64,000 nucleotides of DNA from Pseudarthrobacter defluvii (GCF_030816725.1 NZ_JAUSYG010000001.1:2790001-2854000); one strand, 5' to 3'. Counted from the stretch's first letter, positions 50,211 through 60,126 are shown. Made by a program: numbers and translations. The notes: generated from the sequence alone by a model not told the origin.

Positions 50211-51953
50211 ATGGAAATCGGCAGCGGTGTTGGGGTGGCTTCGGAGGGTGTTTCTGCCTGCGTTGCTGCCCTTGATGCCCTTGCTGTCCTTGATTCGCTG
50301 GACCGTGAGGACTCCTTCCTGGCGGCCGGTGTCGGTGTTGGTTCCGGTGTTGATGTGATGGAGCGGCGGTACGAGATCCGGCTGGAACGGCTGGAGGTTA
50401 TCTCCCGATTAGAAGCACAGCTCGCGGCGGTGAAGGCACGGGACGTCACCGAAGCCGTCGGGTTCCAGCAGGCCATGACCCCGCCGGACGCCTCGGTGCA
50501 GGACCGCACGTACGCCGAGATGTCCACTGTTGAGGAGATCGCCGGGGTTCTGACCATCAGCTCCGCCGCGGCCGGGGCTTTCGTGGACCAGTCCCGGCGG
50601 ATCTGCGAGCTGCCGCGGGTGTTCGAGGCCCTGTCCGCCGGGGCGATGTCGTGGCAGCACGCCCGCGTTGTTGCGGACGAGACTGAAGGACTTGACCCTG
50701 CGGGGGCGGCCGGGTTGGTGGCGCACTTCTTCGACCCGGACGCCCCCAGCCCGGCCCGGGGTGCGGCCCCCGGCGAACTCATCCCCTCCCGGTTCCGGGC
50801 CAAGGTCCGTGCCTGGCGCGAACGCCACCACCCCGAATCGATGCAGAAGCGCTATGTAAAGGGTGTGGCGGACCGGCGCATGGAATACACCCCCGACCGG
50901 GACGGCATGGCCTGGGTCTCGCTCTACCTCCCCGGAGACACCGCGTGCGCCATCTGGAACCGCGCCACCGCCACCGCCCGCGGACTCCAGGGCCCCCACG
51001 AACCCCGCACCCTCACCCAACTCCGCCCCGACATCGCCGCCTCCCTGCTCCTCGGCGCCGGGCACACCACACAGACCGGGAAACCCACGGAGGTCGGACA
51101 GGTCCCCACCCCGCGGGCTGATGTCCTGGTGATGGTTCCCGTGTTCGCCCTCTTCGGCGTCACCGACGAGCCCGCGATCCTGGATGGTTTCGGACCGATC
51201 CCGGCGTCACTGGCCAGGAAACTCGTCGCGGACGGGGCGGAGTCGTTCTACCGGGTGCTTGTGGATCCCCGGGACGGGGCGCCACTGGAGATCGGGCGGA
51301 AGAACTACCGGCTCACCGAGGCCATCAAGCGCTGGATCAGGCTGCGCGACGCCAAATGCACCTTCCCCGGCTGCACCAACCGCACCCCCGACAACGAAAC
51401 CGACCACCTCACCGCCTGGGAACACGGAGGAACCACAGGGATCAGCAACCTGGCGCAACTCTGTCCCAAGCACCACAGACTCAAACACCACAGCCAATGG
51501 ACACCAGACCCGGCGACGGAAAATGAACCGCCCGGCTGGACCTCACCAACCGGCCGGCACTACAGACCCGAACAACCCGACCCGGAACCAACCCACTGGC
51601 CACCCGGCATCCTGCCAGTGGAAGCTGGTGCGGGCGCCAATGAGGCGGCGGCTTCACCGGGTACTACCGTCCCTGACGCCGGCGTGCCACCAAACTCAGT
51701 CGGCTCCTCCGGTACCGCGGCCCGACTGAAGGCCACGGAATCCGAGGATGAGGACGTGCAGTGGCAGCAACTGCTCGCAGACATGCCCACCTGGCCCGAC
51801 CCACCACCCGAAGAACCCCCCAGCCAGTACTTGATCGACCCGACGGGACCATGCGCGTCAGATCCACTGTGGGAAGACTTCTACGCGCGGCCGTTCGTTT
51901 TGCCACCCGACCCGCAAACGGACTGGCGGCAGCTACTGCTACCGCAGATGTGA
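50211..51953 (+). CDS. DUF222/HNH endonuclease-like protein
   Basis: A 580-residue protein. A helical DUF222 domain (about 1-300 of this frame) is followed by an HNH domain: CTFPGCTNRTPDNETDHLTAWEHGGTTGISNLAQLCPKHHRLKHH, with two zinc-binding Cys pairs and the catalytic HNH residues. A Pro/Glu-rich acidic tail ends it. These '13E12-like' proteins are multicopy in Arthrobacter relatives and of unknown function; a DNA nuclease is probable. The ATG at 50211 is likely; a longer frame from GTG 49980 starts only 9 bp after a terminator, which leaves no room for a promoter. Confidence 0.82.
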   Translation: MEIGSGVGVASEGVSACVAALDALAVLDSLDREDSFLAAGVGVGSGVDVMERRYEIRLERLEVISRLEAQLAAVKARDVTEAVGFQQAMTPPDASVQDRTYAEMSTVEEIAGVLTISSAAAGAFVDQSRRICELPRVFEALSAGAMSWQHARVVADETEGLDPAGAAGLVAHFFDPDAPSPARGAAPGELIPSRFRAKVRAWRERHHPESMQKRYVKGVADRRMEYTPDRDGMAWVSLYLPGDTACAIWNRATATARGLQGPHEPRTLTQLRPDIAASLLLGAGHTTQTGKPTEVGQVPTPRADVLVMVPVFALFGVTDEPAILDGFGPIPASLARKLVADGAESFYRVLVDPRDGAPLEIGRKNYRLTEAIKRWIRLRDAKCTFPGCTNRTPDNETDHLTAWEHGGTTGISNLAQLCPKHHRLKHHSQWTPDPATENEPPGWTSPTGRHYRPEQPDPEPTHWPPGILPVEAGAGANEAAASPGTTVPDAGVPPNSVGSSGTAARLKATESEDEDVQWQQLLADMPTWPDPPPEEPPSQYLIDPTGPCASDPLWEDFYARPFVLPPDPQTDWRQLLLPQM

Positions 51954-52058
51954 CGGGCCGGACCACGCGCTGGGAAAGGGCTGCACAGGAGATCGGGCCA
52001 CAAGCCGAGGGCCGCGTTTTCCGGTACCGCGAGGGCCGGGGGCTGAGCGGAGCCAGAG

Positions 52059-52400
52059 TCATGGGCCTCCAAGCAGGCCGCATGCAACAGTTCTTTCTGC
52101 GGTCTTCACGACGATAAATACCCGGGCTTCATTGGAGGGGGCTTCTGCGAGGATCTGGGCACCGCCAGCTGTTACGCCTTGCACGGTTAGACGGGTGACA
52201 TCCTGATGCGGGGGCTCCGGGGTTGGACCGCAGTTGTACTCGCGCCCGGCAAACTGCACTTTGGAGGGAACCTCGTTCGGCCAGAGCACCCAGTCCGAGG
52301 TCTGTTGGTGGATGCTCCACAAGCGCCAGACGACGAGTAAGCCGGCCAAGACCAAGACGGCCACTATCAAGGACACTGTCGATCTCGACCCCCACCTCAT
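52059..52400 (-). CDS. Hypothetical membrane-anchored protein
   Basis: A 113-residue protein with one N-terminal helix (TVSLIVAVLVLAGLLVVWRLWS, about 8-30) and an extracytoplasmic part of about 80 residues with two Cys (NCGPTPE and VACGLLGGP) that may form a disulphide. No family recognised. It converges with the HNH gene. Confidence 0.75.
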   Translation of the reverse strand: MRWGSRSTVSLIVAVLVLAGLLVVWRLWSIHQQTSDWVLWPNEVPSKVQFAGREYNCGPTPEPPHQDVTRLTVQGVTAGGAQILAEAPSNEARVFIVVKTAERTVACGLLGGP

Positions 52401-52522
52401 GGTGCATGACCATCCTCCCTGGCGATCATCCAGTCAAGACCGGCGGGTGAGTGGGAGGACGTCACTTTCAACGCACCGGCTTTAGAGGCACCGGCTTCCA
52501 GGCAGCGGCGAATAGCGGGGTG

Positions 52523-53299
52523 TTACCCCAGCCCCACAGCCTTACCGAAAAGGCTGAAGCCGACGAACGCCACGATATCCAGCAGTGCGTGGGCGATGAC
52601 CAACGGCATGACCCTGCGGGTTCGGGTGTACAACCACGCGAACACGACACCCATCACGGCGTTGCCGATGAAAGGTCCGAAGCCTTGGTACAGGTGGTAG
52701 CTGCCGCGCAGCAGGGAGCTCACCGCAATGGCCAGCGGCATGCTCCAACCGAACTTCCCGAAGCGGTTCAGGAGGTAGCCCACCACAATGACTTCTTCGA
52801 GCACCGCGTGGCGGATGGCAGACAGGATGAGGACGGGAACAGTCCACCAGTAGGCATCCAGCGCACTGGGAATGATGGCGGTGGTGATTCCCAGCGCACG
52901 GCCGGCGGCGTAGAGGCCCAGGGAGGGGATGCCAATCAGCGCAGCCAGTCCCAGGCCCTGCAGCAGGTCCTTGCCCGGACGGGCGAAGTTGAACCCCAGT
53001 TTCTGGAATGGAGAGCGCGCACCGGCCTCACCGGGCGCCGCCTGGCGCTGGTCAGTGAGGAAGTAGAGGACCAGCAGCACCGGCACCAGCGCAAAGATGA
53101 TGTCCAGCAGCTGGTACGTCAGGTCGAAGTACTCCCGGGTGCTCTGCGAGCGGTTCAGCGTGGACGTCCCCTCGGCCAAAGGGGCCCGGGTCATCTTGTC
53201 GAGCAACTGCACCACGGAATAGACAGCCGACTGGCCCAGGGACAGGCCCAGGACGATCCAGACTTCGAGCCGCAGTCGACGGCGGGAGGGAACCAGCAT
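52523..53299 (-). CDS. CPBP-family intramembrane protease (CAAX-like)
   Basis: A 258-residue membrane protein with about seven helices. The family's metal-binding motifs are present: EEVIVVGYL (Glu-Glu motif), RGSYHLYQG (His) and HALLDIVAF (His). The usual EExxxR motif is modified (EEVIVV). Such proteins act in membrane protein maturation or bacteriocin immunity. It stands alone; the nearest gene upstream on the strand is the DeoR regulator. Confidence 0.85.
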   Translation of the reverse strand: MLVPSRRRLRLEVWIVLGLSLGQSAVYSVVQLLDKMTRAPLAEGTSTLNRSQSTREYFDLTYQLLDIIFALVPVLLVLYFLTDQRQAAPGEAGARSPFQKLGFNFARPGKDLLQGLGLAALIGIPSLGLYAAGRALGITTAIIPSALDAYWWTVPVLILSAIRHAVLEEVIVVGYLLNRFGKFGWSMPLAIAVSSLLRGSYHLYQGFGPFIGNAVMGVVFAWLYTRTRRVMPLVIAHALLDIVAFVGFSLFGKAVGLG

Positions 53300-53425
53300 G
53301 TTCCCATCTTGCCTTCAGTTTCTGGATCCGGCCTGATGGAACAGCGGGTGTCCGGCAGCGCAGGCGTAAAGGAGCTGGGGATCAGGCGGAACGGGGCTTT
53401 GATCAGGCGGGGGAAGGAGCACGGA

Positions 53426-54214
53426 TCAGGCGGGTGCCACGATCACTTCCGTGCCGTTGGCTTCGAAGGCGGCCTTGTCGCGGGGGGAGATACCTGAGTC
53501 CGTGATCAGGCGGGTGAAGTTATAGCCGTCCATGGTGGCGAAGGCGCGCACCCCCACCTTGGAGGAATCTGCGATGACGTAGGAAACCCTCGCCCGGGAC
53601 GCCAGGAGGGCATTGACTGATGCCTCCCCCTCCCCGGTATTGGTTGGCCCCACCTCGGGATCGATGCCGTTGACTCCGATGAATGCGATGTCCAGCACCA
53701 CCTTCTGCATGATGATGTCCGTGTACGGGCCCACCAGCTCGTAAGACCGCGGGTTGAGGATTCCGCCCGTGACCATCACCTTGATGTTGGGCCGGACCGC
53801 CAGCTGGCCGGCGATGTTGATGGCATTCGTCACCACGGTCAGGGTGGGCTGGTTGGAGGGTGCATTCAGGTCTTCCCTGGTGGCCAGGATCTGCGCCAGC
53901 GCAGTACTGGTGGTCCCCCCGCACAGGCCGATAACCGCTCCCGGCCGGATCAGCGCCGAGGCGCACTGGGCGATCTGTTCCTTGGCTTCGGCATGGTCGT
54001 CGCGGTTGTAGCGGCCGGGCAGGTCGTACGCCAGGGCGCCGGTGGTGGCGCCACCACGGGTGCGGGTCAGCAGCCGCCGTTTGGCAAGGCTGTCCAGGTC
54101 GCGCCGGGCCGTGGCAGGGGAAACATTGAGGGTGCTGACAATTTCATCGACCTCTACCTGGCCGGTCTTGGCCAGCAGATCGAGGATCGCCGTCAGCCGG
54201 TCCGTGCGCGTCAT
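53426..54214 (-). CDS. DeoR-family transcription regulator
   Basis: A 262-residue regulator. HTH at 1-55 (RTDRLTAILDLLAKTGQVEVDEIVSTLNVSPATARRDLDSLAKR), then the sugar/phosphosugar-binding fold with IGLCGGTTSTALAQ and IAFIGVNGIDPEVGPTNT. DeoR members sense phosphorylated sugars. It is the last gene on a minus-strand block after hutI (99 bp). The ATG at 54214 follows GGAAGG by about 10 bp. Confidence 0.9.
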   Translation of the reverse strand: MTRTDRLTAILDLLAKTGQVEVDEIVSTLNVSPATARRDLDSLAKRRLLTRTRGGATTGALAYDLPGRYNRDDHAEAKEQIAQCASALIRPGAVIGLCGGTTSTALAQILATREDLNAPSNQPTLTVVTNAINIAGQLAVRPNIKVMVTGGILNPRSYELVGPYTDIIMQKVVLDIAFIGVNGIDPEVGPTNTGEGEASVNALLASRARVSYVIADSSKVGVRAFATMDGYNFTRLITDSGISPRDKAAFEANGTEVIVAPA

Positions 54215-54262
54215 TAGAAAGGGCCCTTCCATGCACCAGCCACCACTCCTGATGACGTTTCT

Positions 54263-54300
54263 TGATTATAACCCTAGGGAAACGATCAGGAACAATCAAA
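54263..54300. promoter_or_regulatory. AT-rich patch with TTGATT/AATCAA upstream of the DeoR gene
   Basis: A notably AT-rich stretch in GC-rich DNA with TTGATT (54263-54268) and AATCAA (54295-54300) as inverted halves and CCCTAGGG in between. It may hold the DeoR promoter or an autoregulatory operator. Confidence 0.4.
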
Positions 54301-54313
54301 GCGGCGCCTTCGG

Positions 54314-55525
54314 TCACCGTTGCCGGGCACCGGCCCGCCAGACAGCGTACGTCAACGGCATCCCGGGGCGGTAAGCGAGGTGCGTCGGGGACGGGGCGTT
54401 GAGCAAGTGCAGGTCGGCCCGGTGCCCGACGGCGATGGACCCGACTGCGCGTTCACCGTCAGCATCCCGGCCGATGTCCCTGTGCAATGCCAAGGCGCCA
54501 CCGTACGTAGCGGCCCGGACTGCCTCGTCCACGCTGAGGTGCATCTGCAGGACAGCCGTGGTGACGCAGAAGGCCATGGAACTGGTGTAGGACGTGCCGG
54601 GATTGCAGTTGGAGGCAAGTGCTACCTGCACCCCGGCGTCGAGAAGCTCGCGGGCAGGAGCCAGCGGCTGCCGGGTGGAGAGGTCGCAGGCCGGAAGGCA
54701 GGTAGCCACGGTGCCCCGCTCCCCCGTTCCAGTGGCGGGATCCCAGCCTGACCACGAAGCGGCAAGGGCCTTCACGTCCTGGCCTGCGAGATAGTTCACG
54801 TGGTCCACGCTCGCCGCTCCCAGTTCCACGGCCAGCTGCACGCCGGGGCCCTCACCCAACTGGTTGCCGTGCACGCGCAGGCCCAGGCCGGCATCGCGGC
54901 AGGCCATCAGTACGCGGCGGGACTGTTCGGCGTTGAATGCGCCCTCTTCGCAGAAGACGTCGGCCCATTGGACATAGGGGCGGACGGCCTCCAGCATCGG
55001 TCCACAAACCAGGTCGGCGTACTCCTCGGGATCCTGCCCCGCCGGAACCAGGTGGGCACCGAGGTAGGTCACCTGGTCCGCCACCGTGGACGCGATCCGG
55101 GCACTTCGGGCCTCATTCTCAACATCCAGCCCATAGCCTGTCTTGGTTTCGAGATAGGTGGTTCCCTGCGAGACCGCCTCGGCAACCCTACCCATGGCCA
55201 GCCGGGTCAAATCGAAATCGGAGGTAGCGCGCGTAGCTTCCATCGTGACGGCGATGCCCCCGGCCGCGTAGGCCTCCCCCGCCATCCGTGCTTCGAATTC
55301 GCCAGTGCGGTCCCCGGCAAACAGCAGGTGGGTGTGCGAGTCCACCCACCCCGGCAGCATGGCCCGCCCCCCGGCATCGACGGCGTCGTCCGCCGCGGGT
55401 GCATCGGCCGCGGCGCCGATCCAAGAGATCCGTTCCCCCTCGACCACCACCGCTGCGTCCTTCAGGACCCGGTGCTCAAGGTCCTGGGTCATCAGCTCGG
55501 CAATGTTGGTGATCAGGGTACTCAT
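54314..55525 (-). CDS. hutI: Imidazolonepropionase
   Basis: A 403-residue amidohydrolase that opens imidazolonepropionate to formiminoglutamate in histidine breakdown. Metal-binding DSHTHLLFAGDR, then RVHGNQLGEG with its His, DHVNYL and ASNCNPGTSYTSSMAF near the C-terminus. No other hut gene is nearby. It lies 11 bp after the D-amino-acid dehydrogenase-like gene, so they are probably co-transcribed; the ATG at 55525 (MSTLITNIAEL) is preceded by GAAG. Confidence 0.93.
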   Translation of the reverse strand: MSTLITNIAELMTQDLEHRVLKDAAVVVEGERISWIGAAADAPAADDAVDAGGRAMLPGWVDSHTHLLFAGDRTGEFEARMAGEAYAAGGIAVTMEATRATSDFDLTRLAMGRVAEAVSQGTTYLETKTGYGLDVENEARSARIASTVADQVTYLGAHLVPAGQDPEEYADLVCGPMLEAVRPYVQWADVFCEEGAFNAEQSRRVLMACRDAGLGLRVHGNQLGEGPGVQLAVELGAASVDHVNYLAGQDVKALAASWSGWDPATGTGERGTVATCLPACDLSTRQPLAPARELLDAGVQVALASNCNPGTSYTSSMAFCVTTAVLQMHLSVDEAVRAATYGGALALHRDIGRDADGERAVGSIAVGHRADLHLLNAPSPTHLAYRPGMPLTYAVWRAGARQR

Positions 55526-55536
55526 GGCACCATTCT

Positions 55537-56685
55537 TCAACGCCGGATGGACCAGCGCGTGGCAGCCAGGGCCTGCGCTGTCCGGGATGCCGGACCGTCG
55601 GCGGTCCCACCGGTGGAGGCAGTCCCCCCGGCGGAGACAGCACCAACCCCGGCTTCCTGCCCCGCAAGGATCTGCTGCGCAGCGAACTCCGCCAAGGCTG
55701 CCGACGTCTGGAACCCATAGCCGCCCTGGCCGGCGAGCCAATAGAACCCGACTGCCTCGGCGTCGAACCCCGCGACCGGAACCCCGTCTGCAGCTTCCGT
55801 GCGCAGCCCGGTCCAGGCCCGGCGGACTTCGGTAATCCCCAAACTGGTGAACGCGTTCAGCTTCTCCACCAGGCGTTCCACGTCCCCGGGACGCGGGCGG
55901 GCATCCTCGGGCCCGCTCGGCACGGTTTCAGACGGCGAAATCAACACATCCTGGCCGTCAGGACGGAAATAGAACGTGTTGTCCGCGGCAGCCACCATGG
56001 GAGTGGCGGCAGGCAGGGGGCGTTCGACGGCGGCAATTGCCGCAGTGCGCCGGTACGGCTGCAGGCCCAGCTTTTCGACGCCACTGATCACCGCCAGCTC
56101 GTCAGCCCACGCACCGGCCGCGTTGACCATGACGCCCGCTTCAAAGCCTTCCGCACCGGCACCCACTTGCCATCCGGTACCCAGCCGTTGCGCCGAATGG
56201 ACGCGGGCGCCGGTGATGATGTCGGCTCCGGCGGCGAGCGCCCGCTTTCGGTGCTCAGCCAGGAGCAGGGGCGCGTTGCAGCCAAAGGAGCCGGTGTCCA
56301 GGCCGGCCGCGGCAAAGGTTCCCGGTTTCAGGGCGGGGCACAGTTCCAGGGCACGGTCAACGGAAACGGGCTTCATGTGCCCGCTGGCTTCCGCGGCGAC
56401 GTCCGCTTCGGAACCAACAAGCATGAAGCTGCGCGGCGTCAGGACCGGTTCCGGAAGTTCCGCGTCGCGTGCCGCGAGCAGCTCAAGGGTCCGGACGGTG
56501 AGTTCCCGGACCACCGGCGGCCCGTAGCTGGGGATCAGCTGGCGGGCGGAGCGGGAGGACGTGTGGTAGGCCAGTTCCTGTTCCGCCTCCACGAGCGCCA
56601 CGGTGCAACGGCCGGCGAGTGCGGCCGCCAGGGACAGGCCGGCGATGCCGCCGCCCACAATCAGGACATCGTAATGTGCTGCCAT
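55537..56685 (-). CDS. FAD-dependent D-amino-acid dehydrogenase-like oxidoreductase
   Basis: A 382-residue flavoprotein of the DAO family. FAD loop YDVLIVGGGIAGLSLAAALAG; then SSRSARQLIPSYGPPVVRELT, MVNAAGAWADELA, LGLQPYRRTAAI, RRAWTGLRTEAADGVPVAG and GGYGFQTSAALAE. The pattern is close to D-arginine dehydrogenase DauA, which oxidises D-amino acids. The exact substrate is not certain; sarcosine-oxidase-like activity is an alternative. A long C-terminal Ala/Gly/Ser tail is added. 98 bp after kbl. Confidence 0.88.
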   Translation of the reverse strand: MAAHYDVLIVGGGIAGLSLAAALAGRCTVALVEAEQELAYHTSSRSARQLIPSYGPPVVRELTVRTLELLAARDAELPEPVLTPRSFMLVGSEADVAAEASGHMKPVSVDRALELCPALKPGTFAAAGLDTGSFGCNAPLLLAEHRKRALAAGADIITGARVHSAQRLGTGWQVGAGAEGFEAGVMVNAAGAWADELAVISGVEKLGLQPYRRTAAIAAVERPLPAATPMVAAADNTFYFRPDGQDVLISPSETVPSGPEDARPRPGDVERLVEKLNAFTSLGITEVRRAWTGLRTEAADGVPVAGFDAEAVGFYWLAGQGGYGFQTSAALAEFAAQQILAGQEAGVGAVSAGGTASTGGTADGPASRTAQALAATRWSIRR

Positions 56686-56783
56686 TGGTTGCTCCTGTCA
56701 GAGTCTGGTCGTGACAAAGCCTATTACCAGCAGCCCCTGCCTGCCGCTGCCTGCTGGAATCCCCAGCCTCCCCGAAACTCCTG

Positions 56784-57980
56784 TCAGGCTGCTGCCTCGG
56801 CACGGCTGGCGACGAAGGCACGCACGCACGCTTCGACGTCGTCCGCTGAATGTGCGGCTGACAGCTGCACCCGGATCCGCGCGGCACCCCGCGGGACCAC
56901 GGGGAAGCTGAAGGCGGTGACGAAGACGCCGTGCTGCAGCATGCGGTCGGCAACTTTCGCCGCCATGACAGCGTCACCGAACATGACCGGCACGATGGCG
57001 TGTTCGCCGGGAAGCAGGTCGAAGCCCTCCTCGGTCATGCGGCGGCGGAAGAGTTCGGCGTTTTGGAACAGCCGGCTCCGCAGGTCGCCGGAGTTTTCCA
57101 CCAGGTCCAATGCTTTAAGGGTTGCGGCAACGATGGCGGGAGCCAGGGAGTTTGAGAACAGGTAGGGCCGCGCCTTCTGCCGCAGCATGGCAACGATTTC
57201 CCTGCGGCCGGACACATATCCGCCGGAGGCCCCGCCGAGCGCCTTCCCGAAGGTTCCGGTGTAGATGTCCACGCGGTCCGAAACGCCCGCGTGTTCCGGG
57301 GTGCCCGCCCCGGTGGCGCCCATGAAGCCCACAGCATGCGAGTCGTCCACCATGACCACGGCGCCGTACTTGTCGGCGAGGTCGCAGATGGCTTCCAGCG
57401 GCGCAAGGTAGCCGTCCATGGAAAACACGCCGTCCGTGACGATGATCTTCCGGCGGGCGTCCTGGGCCTCCTGCAGGCGGGCCTCGAGTTCGGCCATGTC
57501 CTGGTTGGCGTAGCGGTAGCGGCGGGCCTTGCACAGGCGGATGCCGTCGATGATGGACGCGTGGTTCAAGGCATCGGAAATGACCGCATCGTCCGGGCCC
57601 AGCAGGGACTCGAAGACTCCGCCGTTGGCGTCGAAGCAACTGGAGAACAGGATGGTGTCCTCGGTGCCCAGGAACTTCGCCACGCGGGCTTCCAGTTCCA
57701 GGTGCAGGTCCTGCGTGCCGCAGATGAAACGGACGCTGGCCATGCCGAAGCCGCGCTCATCCATGGCTGCCTTGGCGGTGCTGATGATGTCCGGGTGGTC
57801 CGCCAGGCCCAGGTAGTTGTTGGCGCAGAAGTTCAGCACGTCGGCGCCCGGGCCGCCGATCTGCCCGGCGGTGATGTGGCTGGACTGCGGAGAGCTGATG
57901 CTGCGTTCGGTCTTGTAGAGCCCGGCCGTGCGGATTTCTTCCAGCTCGTCGTGGAGCTGGTCCTTGATGGAGGTGTACAT
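56784..57980 (-). CDS. kbl: Glycine C-acetyltransferase (2-amino-3-ketobutyrate CoA ligase)
   Basis: A 398-residue PLP enzyme splitting 2-amino-3-ketobutyrate with CoA to glycine and acetyl-CoA, the step after Tdh. PLP Lys is K246 in [15 protein letters not shown]; also [13 protein letters not shown] and [11 protein letters not shown], all alpha-oxoamine synthase features. It lies 21 bp downstream of tdh in the usual order. Confidence 0.97.
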   Translation of the reverse strand: MYTSIKDQLHDELEEIRTAGLYKTERSISSPQSSHITAGQIGGPGADVLNFCANNYLGLADHPDIISTAKAAMDERGFGMASVRFICGTQDLHLELEARVAKFLGTEDTILFSSCFDANGGVFESLLGPDDAVISDALNHASIIDGIRLCKARRYRYANQDMAELEARLQEAQDARRKIIVTDGVFSMDGYLAPLEAICDLADKYGAVVMVDDSHAVGFMGATGAGTPEHAGVSDRVDIYTGTFGKALGGASGGYVSGRREIVAMLRQKARPYLFSNSLAPAIVAATLKALDLVENSGDLRSRLFQNAELFRRRMTEEGFDLLPGEHAIVPVMFGDAVMAAKVADRMLQHGVFVTAFSFPVVPRGAARIRVQLSAAHSADDVEACVRAFVASRAEAAA

Positions 57981-58001
57981 GGGGTTCCTTACCGTCGGGT
58001 C

Positions 58002-59048
58002 TTAGAGTCGGGTCCAGTCGAGGACAACTTTGCCGCCCACGCCGCTGCGGGCAATCTCAAAGCCCTTTTCCCAGTCCGAGGCCGGCAGCGTGTCCGTGAC
58101 CACGGCGGAAATTCCGGCGTGGAGCACCGGGTTGGAGGAGAGCATGGCGCTCATGGCGTACCAGGTTTCGTACATCTCACGGCCGTAGATGCCCTTGAGC
58201 GTGAGCATGTGGGTGACCACCTTGCCCCAGTCGATGGTGATCTCCTGGCTGGGCAGTCCCAGCATGGCGATCCGGCCGCCGTGGTTCATGTTGTCGATCA
58301 TCTCAGGCAGGGCGGAGGGATGGCCGGACATTTCCATTCCGACGTCGAAGCCCTCGCGCATGCCCAGCTCGCGTTGGGCATCGCGCACCCGGGTGGTGGA
58401 GACGTTGATGGCAAGGTCGGCGCCGAGTTGGCGGGCCAGATCCAGCCGCGGCTGGGAGACATCCGTGATGACCACCTTGCGGGCGCCGGCATGACGGGCG
58501 ACGGCGATGGCCATCAGTCCGATGGGACCCGCGCCGGTGATGAGCACGTCCTCGCCCACCAGCGGAAAGCTCAGCGCGGTGTGCACGGCATTGCCGAAGG
58601 GGTCGAAAATGGCGCCGAGTTCGGGCGTGACGGACGGGTCGTGGTGGACCCAGACGTTGGTTTCGGGAATGACGACGTACTCGGCGAAGGCGCCGTCGCG
58701 CTGCACTCCCACGCTGACCGTGTGGATGCACATCTGGCGGCGCCCGGCCCGGCAGTTCCGGCAGATGCCGCACACCACGTGGCCTTCGCCGGAGACCCGG
58801 TCCCCCACCTTGACCTCGCGGACGTCCTCCCCGACCTCCACCACTTCGCCGTAGAACTCGTGGCCGGCAATCAGGGGAGCTTCGATGATTCCCTGTGCCC
58901 AGGCGTCCCAGGACTGGATATGCAGGTCCGTGCCGCAGATTCCCGTGGTCATGACCCGGATTTTGACGTCTGCGGGGCCGGCGACGGGCTCGGGCCGGTC
59001 GACGAGCTCGAAACCGGCGTGCGGGCCGGACTTGTAGAGGGCCTTCAT
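58002..59048 (-). CDS. tdh: L-threonine 3-dehydrogenase
   Basis: A 348-residue zinc medium-chain dehydrogenase. Catalytic zinc: C38 (TTGICGTD), H63/E64 (AGHEF). Structural zinc: C93, C96, C99, C107 ([15 protein letters not shown]). NAD loop [20 protein letters not shown]. It opens the tdh-kbl unit that turns threonine to glycine and acetyl-CoA. A divergent LysR gene starts 130 bp away. Confidence 0.97.
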   Translation of the reverse strand: MKALYKSGPHAGFELVDRPEPVAGPADVKIRVMTTGICGTDLHIQSWDAWAQGIIEAPLIAGHEFYGEVVEVGEDVREVKVGDRVSGEGHVVCGICRNCRAGRRQMCIHTVSVGVQRDGAFAEYVVIPETNVWVHHDPSVTPELGAIFDPFGNAVHTALSFPLVGEDVLITGAGPIGLMAIAVARHAGARKVVITDVSQPRLDLARQLGADLAINVSTTRVRDAQRELGMREGFDVGMEMSGHPSALPEMIDNMNHGGRIAMLGLPSQEITIDWGKVVTHMLTLKGIYGREMYETWYAMSAMLSSNPVLHAGISAVVTDTLPASDWEKGFEIARSGVGGKVVLDWTRL

Positions 59049-59148
59049 TGGCGTCCTTACTGCTTGGCATTCAATCTGCGGGGTACGTCTTCCCCATTGA
59101 AGCGCTGCCGACGCTTTAGCACAACGGCAATCTTCTCAATCGACGATG

Positions 59149-59160
59149 TAGCAACTGCTA
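59149..59160. promoter_or_regulatory. TAGCA-AC-TGCTA inverted repeat in the tdh/LysR divergent promoter
   Basis: A perfect short palindrome 18 bp before the LysR start and about 100 bp before tdh. Size and position fit a LysR-type site for autoregulation; the regulator link is inferred. Confidence 0.45.
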
Positions 59161-59178
59161 ATGGATAGACTGGGGTTC

Positions 59179-60090
59179 ATGGAGGTTCATCAGCTTGAAA
59201 TCCTGCGGGAACTGGGTGCCCTGGGCAGTGTGAAAGCGGTGGCCGACACGCTCATGGTCACGCCGTCGGCGGTGTCGCAGCAACTGGCGCACCTGCAACG
59301 GAGCGTGGAGGTGCCCCTGACGCGCAAGGAGGGCCGGAACCTGGTGCTCACCGAGGCCGGCCAGGTACTCGCTGACGCAGGTGCCGCCGTCGTCCGCGCC
59401 ATGGCCGAGGCCCGCGGCGCCCTGAGCAGCTACCACGGTTCCCCCGCCGGCAGGGTAACGGTCAGCGGCTTCCACAGCGCAGGCCAGGCTCTGTTCGCGC
59501 CGCTGGCCCGGATGCTGGACCGGCCAGAGCATCCACGGATCGAATTGTCCGACGAGGACGTTGCCCAGCATGACTTTCCCGCCCTCACTGCCCGGTATGA
59601 CCTGGTGCTGGCACACCGCATGGACCACAGTCCGCGCTGGCCGGCCGACCGGGTGGCCGTCATCCCGCTGGCGCACGAACCCCTGGACGTGGCGCTGCCG
59701 GCCGGCCACCCCCTGGCGGAAAAGGACACGGTGACGGCGGACGACGTCGGCGCCGAGGCCTGGGTGACCAGCCACCCCGGCTACTCCCCCGCCGACGTCC
59801 TGTCCGCCGTCGCAGCCGTTTCCAGCCGGGAACCGAACATCGTCCACCGCATCAACGACTACTCCACGGTGGCGGCGCTGGTGGCTGCCGGCGGCGTGGT
59901 GGGGTTGCTGCCCAGGTACACCGCCGGTCCCGTCCTCAACCCGGACATCGTGCTGCGCCCCCTGGAAGGCATCAGCACCCACCGGAGGATTGACCTGCTG
60001 GCCCGGCCCGAGAACCTGAAACGGCGGGCCGTGGTGATGGTGTGCGAGGCGCTGGAGGACATCATGGCAGGCCTGGTGCAGCAGGGCTAA
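59179..60090 (+). CDS. LysR-family regulator next to tdh
   Basis: A 303-residue LysR-type regulator. HTH (about 1-60: MEVHQLEILRELGALGSVKAVADTLMVTPSAVSQQLAHLQRSV) and effector-binding domain with AALVAAGGVVGLLPRYTA. ATG 59179 is chosen because MEVHQLEIL is the normal start; an in-frame ATG six codons upstream abuts the palindrome at 59149-59160. It probably controls the divergent tdh-kbl unit. Confidence 0.9.
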   Translation: MEVHQLEILRELGALGSVKAVADTLMVTPSAVSQQLAHLQRSVEVPLTRKEGRNLVLTEAGQVLADAGAAVVRAMAEARGALSSYHGSPAGRVTVSGFHSAGQALFAPLARMLDRPEHPRIELSDEDVAQHDFPALTARYDLVLAHRMDHSPRWPADRVAVIPLAHEPLDVALPAGHPLAEKDTVTADDVGAEAWVTSHPGYSPADVLSAVAAVSSREPNIVHRINDYSTVAALVAAGGVVGLLPRYTAGPVLNPDIVLRPLEGISTHRRIDLLARPENLKRRAVVMVCEALEDIMAGLVQQG

Positions 60091-60126
60091 ATGCAGCAGC
60101 CCTGAAAAGGGGCAGCGTTCCGGAGG

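Noticed and set aside
57291-59168. 625-codon plus-strand frame opposite kbl-tdh
   Set aside because: Chance frame opposite well-supported genes in GC-rich DNA; low-complexity His/Gly/Arg content.
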